Both the position numbers and the translations under genes were made by a program. Positions 39,501-51,500 of a stretch of DNA of 64,000 nucleotides are shown here, piece by piece. The stretch lies in NCBI GenBank assembly GCA_008508345.1, contig QNGE01003596.1, forward strand, positions 1 to 64,000, read 5' to 3'. This DNA is from Paragonimus westermani. Its lineage: Eukaryota; Platyhelminthes; Trematoda; Plagiorchiida; Troglotrematidae. How positions within the stretch are numbered: position 1 is the first letter of the stretch; each line of letters begins with the position of its first letter. The notes under the pieces were generated by a model. It did no database searches. It was given only the letters and a program-made list of their open reading frames with translations, and had not been told where the DNA came from.

Positions 39501-42500
39501 AACGCTTGAAGGAGTAGATCGTTGTAACAACCATCAAGACGATCGGTATCCAGCATCTGAAACGTCCGGATAGGTTCGACAACAGCAACACACCTATCTT
39601 CAGCTCATCACAAGAGATTAATGCGACACTTCCGCAGTGGGCCCAGGCAATGAAGACAGAAGCGCCATACTCCGTAGTGCTCACCGTCAACTTTTTGACG
39701 GTATCGCGGAATCACTGACGACCAATAGAAAAGGCAACGTGGGTTAATGCAAGACTACGCTGACTGCCAACAACACAAGCAGTTCTTTCATCTCTTCGAG
39801 GTGATTTTTGGCTTATCTGTTCACTTTGTCAATATATTGATTGACAACAACCCTGGTTCGAGGTAGGTTACCTAATCGACTGGCTGCTATTGATTGGCTG
39901 ATCGTAAGTAAAGTGCCAGAACACTATGTCAAAGTTTCACTTCCTTTGCCAGATTTAGAGGTTCAGTGACCTATTGGGCAACTGCGAAGCGGAAAGGCTT
40001 CAGGAGAAGATGGGTTGCCGGGGGGAATTCCAAAATACAGCGATCCGGTCTTGAAACGTGTTTTGCTTCATCTGGTTTATCTCATCTGAGAGCAGATAGT
40101 AGCCCTGCTGGAGTTCATGAGTGCCCTGACCATACCTTTGTTTAAAGGTAATGTTGCTAAACAAAGTATCGAAAGTTATCGAAGCATCAGCATGCTAAAC
40201 TGCCGTTGAAGGGTGTTATCAAGAGTCTCGCTAAACTGCGGAAGTTTTGGAGACCACTGTTCCAGAGCATCAGTGTGATCAACATGGCGTCCGCTACTCG
40301 ACAGATCCAGGAGAAATGTGAACACAGCCAACCGCTATGTGGTGGGTTACGCCAAGGCGTTTGATTCGATTAGGTGTTGTGGACCGCTCTTTGTACATTT
40401 CGATTACCAGGTAAATTTGTCAGTCCATTTGAAATATTGCATGTAGTATGATAGCAAGACTGGTAATTTCGACATTTCCAGTAGCGTGTAGCTGTGTTTT
40501 TACCTTGGACTCAAGTCTGCTTAGTTCATATAGGAACGCTGCTAGTTTTCTTTCAGACCTCAGAGGGTAATGTGACAGTTGACTACCGCACGGATGACTG
40601 CTTGATGAATATTCGACGTTTCGGCGCTGCAACTGGGCTGTTGGTTCGACATTCCACATGTCGTTTGCATGTGAAAGTGGGCTACTTGAGCGTGAAAAAG
40701 AGGAACTTCAACGACCAACCACGGCATCAAAATTTGGCTTAGATACCAACAGGAGTAAGACTTTTTTTGGCTAGTGGTCCTGTCCCAACATTTGGAATCC
40801 CCATCAATGGAGACAGTCTGGATCGCTCTGCAGTCTTCTGCTTCCCGGATGGAATTCCTTCGAGCGATCTGTCCGTTGTGAGGTCGCATGGCGAAGGTTA
40901 AGGCTGCTTTCGGTTGTCTTGAAATGAAGTCTAGAAGAACCTCAACCTTAATATGCAAAGAGTCACTGGTTTACGGCCCAATGATGCTATCTGCGCTGTT
41001 GTACGACAATCAAGTTTGGATGTGATATCAACGGGATGAGCAGTATCTGAACCGCTTCAACCTGCAATGTCTAGGACGTATTGTAGCTGTTCGGTGATCG
41101 GACATGCTTTCGAACACTGGAGTACTTCGGCGAGCTGACAGGGATGCTCAGTCGCCTCCGCTACCTAGGACACCTTCGTAGCATGGACTACGACCACAGT
41201 TCGAAGCACTTCATGTTCGGGTAATTGACGTCAGGTGAGGGAAATCCTGGGGGTCAAAAGTTGTGACATTAGGATGTTACTGATGTAAGAGTTTAGGTAT
41301 TTAGAACTGTTGGCGATGAACGGGACTGCGCAGGGCTGGTTTCCTGAACCTCAATGAAGGACTGCTGCGCGGCACTGAATTCAACCACATCGTACGTTTA
41401 GAAACCGCAAGTGTTACAAATCATGATGACGTAACCATGAGGTACTGTGACGAAAACGGCGATAAATGCGGTGGCCGGCTCCAATCGTTCGGTAATCAAA
41501 AGGCTCATAGAACACCGTCAGCGACGACAAACACCTCATGCTGAAGCGATTCGTGTCTGTTATGTCTAGTTTTACGTTGGGATCAACCAACGACCACCGT
41601 CGTTTGGTAAACCATACGCTCCCATTTTCAAAAAGCTGGGCCATGATGGCCTTCCATCTATTCTGCACTCCAGCTTTGTTAGTGTCACGCACGATGGACG
41701 TTTTGTTTGTCTCTTCGTCCAAATTTGAACTTTTGTTTTTCTCTCCATCATATATACATATATATATATACTCCTATAATGAAGTGCTTCTCCCCTAACA
41801 TTCGCAATGTTCCCTTCTAACGCAGATCCCATTAATGAGTTTTCTGTATTGTTTCCGCCTCTGAGAGATTCGGACCTTACTTTCATACAAGCGTACCAAC
41901 TGGCTAAACGGCATTCGCCGGTTGGTCCACAAAGACCTTCACTCACATGGTTCTCGATTTTGACCCTTCAGTTGCGTGTGTGATTGGTGCTGCACCAGCC
42001 ACTTATGGTCAGTGTTGTACGTGAGAGTATTTTAGCTTCGAGTAATGAGGCAGATTACTGCGGAAACGGCTGCCGCCAACTTTATTGTCTATAGTATGTT
42101 GAATGTGCTGCTTTGTAGGTTCCCGTAAGGTTGCATTCAGTTCACGTTTCTGATCTTTATTTTCATGTACGCAAGAAGAGGTTTAGTGGCACACTAATTC
42201 TCGACTTCGCATTCGCGGGTGTATGCCGAATCATTACAGTTACACACAAAGTATACGGATACATTGGGTTTGAGGTGCAATCGGATTCATGATTTTGTGT
42301 ACGCTATCTGGCTGTACACCGAAGTTAAATCTGCTCCTGACTTGATCTCCCTGCTTCTCAGTGATATTAGGCATTACGATCTTAGTCGTTCCTCATGAGC
42401 TCATGCAAAAACGACCACACAGTTGTCTGTTTGGGTTAACAGAACCTATTATCTGCTCTCTATGTTGTGAAGTAAATGTGACTGCGTTCAACTCCCTGCC

Positions 42501-45500
42501 ACGGACGCATCGTCGACTTAGCATTTCGACAGTACCTCTCAGAGAGAGTCAACTTCAACACCAATGCTCCCTGACCACGTAGGTGGGGATGCTTTGTTTC
42601 CCAATACTCTAATATCAAACTTCTCCCTCTGTTGTATTGACATATTTCGACATTGTTCTACCTTTGACAGACCAATTCCGTTTATTTCTCATCTCCCAAC
42701 CTCGTTGGTCCGTTTTCTCAATGATCATGAATCGTCGCGAGTTATCCTAAAGTTATTCGGCGTTCTTCGTCTTGTGTAGAGATCCGCGTCACTTATCTAT
42801 TTCCTGTCATACTGGGTCGTAACAGACATTCTGCTTAGGCGAACACCTTGAAGAATTCATAGGTACATATGAATAATAGCTCTGTGGATCGTAAATGCTA
42901 TTAACAATTATCATTATTTACGGCGTGTTCGTAGATTTAAACACTTTAGTGACAACTGTGTAAACGTGTGCTTGATTCTCTACGGTAACCATCAATTTCT
43001 TCGTCATGGCGTTCGTTTTTATTGTCCTTTCACAAGCGATTTTATTGTCTTTCTTACCCTTTACCTCAATCGTGTAACTTTTTGTCTAACTCATACTGTC
43101 ACCGCTTGCGTCAGATTGCGTATCTTTTTGGATTTACGTGAGGAGGAAAAGTCAGGCGAGAATGATTGGAAATCGGTGCCCAAAGAGAAATCAGAAGTGT
43201 TCAAATTGCGTGCAAAGACCGGCAAACGTCTGTTACTTGGATTCTCACAGATCAGCGGGCTTGCTCAAATCTTTATTGAGAGGTGAGCTACACATTCTGC
43301 CTATCACTAACACGGTTGTCAATCAGGATTCGTTTCTGGATGCTGCGTTTGCTCTGATGCTACCGCTTTTCATCTTTCACTGAGACTTATCTTTCTCAAG
43401 TTCTCTCTATACTCTAGATGTAACTAAAGTTGCATTGTGTTGTGCATAAGCGTTTGATTGAATGAGATACTGACATCTTGTGACAGTATTTCGCATACTG
43501 CCAATTGGCCAGTTCGTCCTCTCTCTTCAGCAATACTTTCAACTATTGAAAATGAAACAGTCATGTTTTTGATTCAACTGCTTTTTCCTTCATCTATCTA
43601 TTAATCTGAAAGTGTTCACAGAGGGTTATTCGCCTCGACTCGTCTATTCGTGACCCATCCGTATTGGTCTCCACAGCCTTTACATAGCCTGACGTGTTCT
43701 AATGAATTTTTGTCCATACCTTCATTCTAGCCTCAGTTTCAGCTGTAACTACCTGGCAGCGTTATTTTATTCACACTTTTTTTCTGATTTATGTGTTCTT
43801 TCTTTTTGTTCACTTTCCTTCCTGAGTTAGCTGTCTAGACATCTCCGTGGCCTACGGTCGTTATCTGAGCGATTCCGAATTGACTTCGCTCGGCCCGGAC
43901 GAGGACGGTACGAGTGAACATCGTGGTGAGGCGGCAGCAAGTCTGATCCCCGGTTCCACTTTCGTTATCAGTGTGCTGTGGCCTACAGATAGCAAGGAAT
44001 TCGAGATGCTCGACACAGTAACCGGTAAAGGTGTGTTTGTTTCTTCTAACATGTGAACATTTGTTTTCGACCGAGGTGCGACCCTGAACTATGGTGAATT
44101 AATGGGCCACTCAGGCAAAGTATATTGTGACACCATAGGCCTCTACTTCAAGAATGGTTGCACTTTATACAGTAGGCACCGTATTTTTGTACTCTGAATT
44201 ATGTTGCGCGTAACACACCGTGCGACCTCGTTATTTCTCTTCGCGGTACCTTATTGTATACGTGATTTGTTACGAACCTTTTCTCTCTCTCTCTCTCTGT
44301 GTCTAGATGAATGTATTTTTTTCACCGTTTCTGTTCATCTGAGACTGGCCAATTTGGAACAGCCGATAGGGTTGAACCGTGTTTGTCGGGCACGTGTGTT
44401 TCGGCCGGATGAAGTATTCTGGCTTATGGCTGATCGCAAACCGGTCATACAGGATTACGCGATCTATTTGACTGAGGTGAGTTCTGCCTGATAAACCAAT
44501 GAGCTTCAGACACATATCGGTTGTCTTTACTTCTCTACAACTGTGCAACATCTAGTTGTTTCCCATTTGGTTTTTTTTTCTTAGACTGCTCTCTGTAAAA
44601 AAGGTGCCATTTCTCAGTAGTGGTCATGCTCGTGCTCCGGATCACAGTACATTTATATATATATATGTATATGTATATATATATAAAGTAATCGGAAAAG
44701 GGGGCACATACTGAGTAATGAACGATTTATTGTGACGTTTCAAATCCACACTTGGATCCGTTATCAACACTAGTTTTTAGACATCGTGTACGTCATTGTT
44801 ATACTTGACGTCGTTCTTCACTGAATCAGATTTGGTCTCAGATGGACCACAACTGTTAGTTATGGATGGCATTTCTCCACACAGGAGCACTTACTTGGAT
44901 TCAAGTCATAAGTTGGTGCGTTTCCGTTTTGTTCTTGCCTCTGCTGTGCAACGACCTTGCCAGAAACAGCAACTGACTGTTGAGAAACTGGCTATACCGT
45001 CGGTAAACCACAAGTATCCGGGTAGCCTAGAAAGCTGACTTAGTGATACTTATCACGAAAATCTTACTAGCTGCTGGACCCAAACCTCACAGGCCATTCG
45101 TTAAACAGGTACTATAGCATGCGGCACGGTGGTACATAGGTTGAACAGACATTGTATCTGTGATCAATGCCTTGATTTATTGGAAGCTAGACGGTACATT
45201 CCTTCTGGCACTTCGTATAACAAGTCTAGAAGAGATGTGCGGAAGAAACTGAAACGTAGCCTAAAACCTGATCGTGAGGTTTGGTTAGTGGAAAAAGCTA
45301 AGGAAGTGGAAACCGCTTTTGCTTCAGTAGACATCAGTAGACAGATTGTTCAAGCTTACCCGTGTTACTGGTCCCAGGCCACCGTCTGTCAGTAAAGCTA
45401 TCAGCGAGGAGTTGCCACACATCTGTACTAAATCCAAAAAGCTAGAACGATGGGCGCGGCACTTTGAGGATTGATTTTGCTGGCCCCTTGTTTCTACTGT

Positions 45501-48500
45501 GTTACCATCGTAAACTTCTAATGTAACACTTTGGTTGGCAAATTTGAAACTGCCCACTGCGACTGTGGTCCGCAACTGTACTGCGGCTCTCAAACATGAT
45601 GGGATTGCTGACGGAGTTGATTTCCTGTCAACTCTTTTTAAAGAAGGTGGAAAGGCGTTGGTTAAGCACTTAACTCAAGCGTTCCAATTTATGTGAATGA
45701 CGGTGGGTACTCCTCTGTGGTGTGGTCACTCTAAAGCAGTTCCCATATTCAGGAAAAGAGTCCGAGATTCTTACGAAAGACGTGAGGAATTAGTTTGACA
45801 GTCATTGCTGGGGTTCTGACGTCCATTATGATTCATCGACTCATTGCATCTTGTGTGGACTGTCTGAGGCACGCACAAGATGCTTGCGTGGATCTCCTAC
45901 CTAGTGGAAGAATACCATATGTTTATTATGCTGACGACAAGGTGTTGCGGTTTGGCAACTTTTAAACAGGACAAACGATTCTGGATACTATTTCGCCCTC
46001 TACTAAGTGTTTTGGTATGCGCTTCACAAACCCAAAATACAAGGTGATTCTGCGTGACTGCCGTGATTACTTGGATTTAATGTTGGATAATGAAGTTGCG
46101 AAAGATGTTGACCGGTTTGTATACTTTGGAAGGTGTATCACCAGCAGCGGTTTAGGTGTTGAGAATGAAACAGTAACGCGTACCCCTAAGGCCAGAGCGG
46201 TATTCCATAATCTAGGATACTTTTGGCAACAAATAGGCATCTCCCCGAGGCTTGAGGGTCATGTATATGAGGCGACAGTGAAGGTTGTATTCTTGTGTGG
46301 CTTATGGTAGAATAAGTGAGCTGTCTTCAGGTATTTGGCCATCGATGTCTGTATTCAATCGCGCACATCGGATAGCGCAAAAGAGGAAACGATGAGATGG
46401 TTGAGCAGCGGGTGTTTGGTAGTGATTGCTAAATGTGTTCGTTTGTTCATTCCTTACATATGCTTACAAATAAATGGCTAGGCGTGTACTAAGGATGCCA
46501 GCTGGTCATATGCCATACTGAACACTCTCTGTCTGACGCCGCAGCCGACTGGCGTGGGGTGCGAAGTGGACTCATGCTGACGGGGGAATGAAGTCGTCAA
46601 CCGAGAGGGTGTCCACTGTGGACCGCGTTAAACTCTCGAGCTGGGGACCTCGCGGATCACAGATTCGGTGACTGGAGACGTTAGGTACAATGGTGTGAAT
46701 GTTGTTTGATCGAGTTGTGTGTGAGGTAAATGCACTTAATGATGCCTGGCAGTGAGAGCCCTAGGGAAGCTGTCTTAGTGATGTATCCTTATTTCCATTT
46801 ATAGCTCGGCTTTTTTGTTTACAAGGTGTAAGCACCTTGGTGAAAGTTTGAATATAGGCGTAATTATTTTAACTAGTTTGGTTTGCTCGCTTTCTGTTTT
46901 TTCCTTCTTCCTGACGAGGGCTTGCCTTTTTCTTCAGGATTACATGTCAGTTAAGCATCGACGAAAACCACTGATGACGTATTGCTGTCTGTGATGATGA
47001 TATCGCCTCAAACCGAGATGAATTCTCCAGTCTAACTGGATACACTGTTCCGTTTCAGGTTTGCTTTCTGAGCCGGAGGAAATGAACTAATTTTATAAAC
47101 ACTTTCGTTATAGTTCGTGAGTAGCAGTATCCAAACCTGTTTTTTGTGTGTAAAATCTCACCTAAGGAGCATATATCAAGGAATGGTAGGCTTATGCCCA
47201 CGTTGGATGCGGATGCATAAGAGTGGCAGCATCATTGGTGGCGGCCGTTTCGGGATTAATCTGTCACATTACTCGAAGCTAAAATACTCTCACGTACAAC
47301 ACTGACCATAAGTGGCTGGTGCAGCACCAATCACACACGCAACTGAAGGGTCAAAATCGAGAACCATGTGAGTGAAGGTCTTTGTGGACCAACCGGCGAA
47401 TGCCGTTTAGCCAGTTGGTACGCTTGTATGAAAGTAAGGTCCGAATCTCTCAGAGGCGGAAACAATACAGAAAACTCATTAATGGGATCTGCGTTAGAAG
47501 GGAACATTGCGAATGTTAGGGGAGAAGCACTTCATTATAGGAGTATATATATATATATATATATGATGGAGAGAAAAACAAAAGTTCAAATTTGGACGAA
47601 GAGACAAACAAAACGTCCATCGTGCGTGACACTAACAAAGCTGGAGTGCAGAATAGATGGAAGGCCATCATGGCCCAGCTTTTTGAAAATGGGAGCGTAT
47701 GGTTTACCAAACGACGGTGGTCGTTGGTTGATCCCAACGTAAAACTAGACATAACAGACACGAATCGCTTCAGCATGAGGTGTTTGTCGTCGCTGACGGT
47801 GTTCTATGAGCCTTTTGATTACCGAACGATTGGAGCCGGCCACCGCATTTATCGCCGTTTTCGTCACAGTACCTCATGGTTACGTCATCATGATTTGTAA
47901 CACTTGCGGTTTCTAAACGTACGATGTGGTTGAATTCAGTGCCGCGCAGCAGTCCTTCATTGAGGTTCCGGACACTAGCCCTGGATAGCATTGTTCTGGA
48001 CGGTCTGATTGAATACTAATTCTCCATGTTTGTGCGCGCATTCCGTTAATGGTGTGATAGTTTTCTTCGGTAGCTGGTCCCAGTCTGCTGTTTGACTTGA
48101 CAGTATGTCACTGTTTAATGGGCTTATACCGACATACAGATGTCAACAGTCTGACGAATGCAGGTCGTAGTTAACTCAGCCTAGCAGACGCCTTCCAGCA
48201 GGTTGGTCACCACTTTCGTAGCTGTTAATAACATTCTCACCAGGTCGCTTCGTGTAATGCGATGGGCACTGCACCGTCGAATTCTGAAAGTTTCGTCCAT
48301 ATTGCTCAGCCAGCATAGTTATATTTCTCGTTCTCCGCGGTGTTCTCTGTTTTCTTGGTCATCATCTAACTGTGGACTCCTGGGTGTATGGATATTCCGA
48401 TCAGATATACGACCATGCTGTCGGCGATTTACCTTAGTAAATTGACCTACTTTGTCTCTTACAGGATTCTGTGGGAAATCCCGTATCGAATGAGATTTCC

Positions 48501-51500
48501 TAGGTGGAGCACTTTCTGATTTTTTATACATTTTTTTCGAATTAGCATTTTATGTGAAAGTATTTCCAGTTTTTAACAACCCTCACGAGATGCGTTTTGC
48601 GACTCCAAAGTGTAAACCGCTGCTCTGATATGGTGATAGTATGGTTTACTCATGAACTGAATCTGTCGTTCGTTTTCCTTCCCTTTTTTCCGTGGGCGTT
48701 GATTTTCACACATGCGTACACAGTAAGCGCTTATCGTTCGGTCGAATCCAGTTTCGTTTCCCTTCTGTAACCAAAAATCTTACATATCACAATTTTCCAG
48801 TCATTCAGGCGTCCGTGATGTCCAATTTGCGGTTAATGTTATACTCACAGTTGACTCGAACACTTGTTTAGAAACAGGAGGTACACACCTCGTGTGCTAT
48901 AACTACAGTAAATTTACTACTGTCGTTTTTAAAGCCAAATTTCTTCTCTCATTGCACAGGTTCTGTTGGGTGTGTTTCACGTTTTTCTTTCCGACCTTTT
49001 CTTCCATCCGTTCGGTTTATTGTACGCATGAAAAAATGTATAGTATATAGACAACGAGCAAAATTTATTCATCGGACGGTTCATGGAAGCGGTCAAAATA
49101 TCTCCGTCTCCCTCCGTTGTGGTATCCAATCTGACTGATTCAGAAGACACCACCACTGGAGTTCATCTACACAACGACGCAGTACGTCAAAATGGTGCGT
49201 CCTTGATTCGTTTATGTAATTCTGCAATCGTTTTCCATTATGCTTCCTTTCCTCTTATCAGTTACGCACATCAGTTACGCACAAAAAGCAATAGAATGGT
49301 TCAATTTAACCTAGTCTGATTTCCCGTGTGTTCGTTTGGGCGCAGCACATACAATATCGACGACGACATTTTGTTCTGGGTTGTTTAATTACTGTACCAG
49401 GCAGCTTGTTTGCGGCGAATCAGTCCGAACGTTGCGATTTTGACTGGTTACTGAGAACCTAACACGATATCGGGTTGAATTACTCGATAACATTTTGGTC
49501 AATGTGGACAGTTAAAATGTTCACTGTTCGACATGTTGTGCGTTGCTCCTATTATTTGTTACATCATTCGAGGTTCTGCCATATTTTACACTGATAAATT
49601 GCCGTTCTTGCCGTCGTCTGGTCGTCTCCAGCCATTCCTTATTTGTGGCTACCAGATGTTGTCGCCTGTATTTTACTTGTTTGTTCACAAAGTTATGAAT
49701 TTCACATATTACGATCCTCTCTTCATGCTACACTCGTTCTTGCTACTGGGGCTTTTTTCATTTGGATTGATAGACATTTTGCCGCATGATTGCATGACAC
49801 GATGTTCCAACTTCAAAATGGCCAACACAATCAGATTGGGTACACCCCCACACACTAAGCTGACAAATTTCACGGCTTAGATTCAGTCCAAGCAACCTAT
49901 GACAGCCCCCTATAATCCCACTCCGGGAGACCTGATGAAGTGGGCCCTGCAGACGTTGAGCAGCAGTTTGTGAAAGCAGACCAATGTCTCTATGCAAATG
50001 CGTATTTGTCTGTCGAAGCACAATAGTTTTACAATATTCATACTTGGCCGTCTTCTCCGTGCTCATTTACGTTTATTCCCGCTGGGGGAGTTTTTAAGTA
50101 GTGACGGGCAAACGACCGTCTGTGCATTTCTACTAACGGTAAGATCTTGCTCACGGCGATCGATATTGTCATCAGTCCAGTGGAAGACCTCGAAAACAAG
50201 CTACATCACCCATGGCTTATGCGTTCATTGCCACCTAGTTCGCGAACACACTGGGCCCAACCATTCCCACATCTCGAAACAGGTACTCTCTGAATCGGCT
50301 TCTTTTGTCAACGTGTCCAGCGTTGCCCAATCAACCGTGTCCGTGCCGAGTAGGCTCAGCTGACGAGGGAAACGATGAGATATCTGCATTCGGTGCTGAC
50401 CTATGTGTGCTCACGTTCACTGGATTGTACAGACAGCCGTCGATCCTCGCTTTGTTGTTGAGCTTTGGGATAATTGTTTGCGAATATGAGATGTACCGAT
50501 GTGCGCCTTGCCGACACCGTGCGTAGTTTGCTTACCGTTTATTTTTCTACCAAACTAATTCTCGTTCTGATTAGGCGTTCGATGTAACAGAATGTTAGAG
50601 TTCTGTTGTACAACTTGCCCTTTTAAATGTTTTTATTGTCAAACAAAAGTAACCGATTAGCTTTTCTGTTTCCATACCGTGAAATGTTTGCTGCCATCTT
50701 GCGTCGGTACAGATGTTTTGTGCAATTTCTTATCGTTAGCACTGACTATCCTCTACCCCGTGTGTTCAAGTCACCTTGCTCCAGTAAATGTAAATATATT
50801 ACCAGCTCTTTTGTGATAATCTTCGTTGAACCCGTTAAAGTCACTGATGTAACTCGCCTTTTTCTCCGTCAAACGTTCTATCCCGGCTTGAATGCAATAC
50901 TCGGATTCTTGCTGTGTGGCTTTATCCAGTCTACCAGCGCATAGTCAGTAAGAACACGATTACGTAGAAACACACACCGTAATGCCTATTTCCAGTTAGA
51001 AAAGTGAATTATATATATCTGTATAGTGAGTTATTCGCCAAATATAGCCAACTACACGTTGAACCAATGTGCGGTGGTTTAGGCCACTTCACGATTAGTT
51101 GGCCCAACATGGTCAACCCTATAGCCGTTGCACTCTGATTGGTTCGTCGGGCTAGCGCGATACCCACGTTCACCTTCACGCCTCATCCTGGTTGGTTCAA
51201 CTGGGGAAAAAATGCACGTCAGTGTTTTGTTCATGAACGATTTCGTCACTCCTCACTGATGACCTGATTAAGTTATTTTGATGTTGTCCTTTCCTAACAA
51301 TCATGGATCTAGACAGTTATATCTGAATACGGGTGATCACAACCTACTTAGATGCTTATTGTGACGTTAGAATTGCTCAACAGCGAAGTGTAAAATGCAC
51401 CCGTGGTTCGATTAAACGGGCAGGTAAGTAAGGGTAGCTCCATATGGAGGTTGTGGTCAGATTGTGCACTTGATCATACCATGATTTGCATCTGACACTT

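Larger units (their letters stand above)
47240..48010 (-). mobile_element. 5'-truncated finger-bearing LINE (copy 3)
   Basis: The minus strand reads LSRASVRNLNEGLLRGTEFN and the same broken finger as copy 2, followed by the 3' UTR. The core 47267-47968 is the right arm of the 702-bp inverted repeat. Outside it, RASVRNLNE here faces RAGFLNLNE in copy 2, and the 3' side differs at roughly a quarter of positions. Confidence 0.85.

Noticed and set aside
41572..41946. A 124-codon ORF whose near-exact twin lies at 47368-47742 on the other strand, looking like a duplicated gene
   Set aside because: Both lie inside the 702-bp inverted repeat, antisense to the LINE C-terminus and 3' UTR. They are shadows of the repeat and have no splice or family support.
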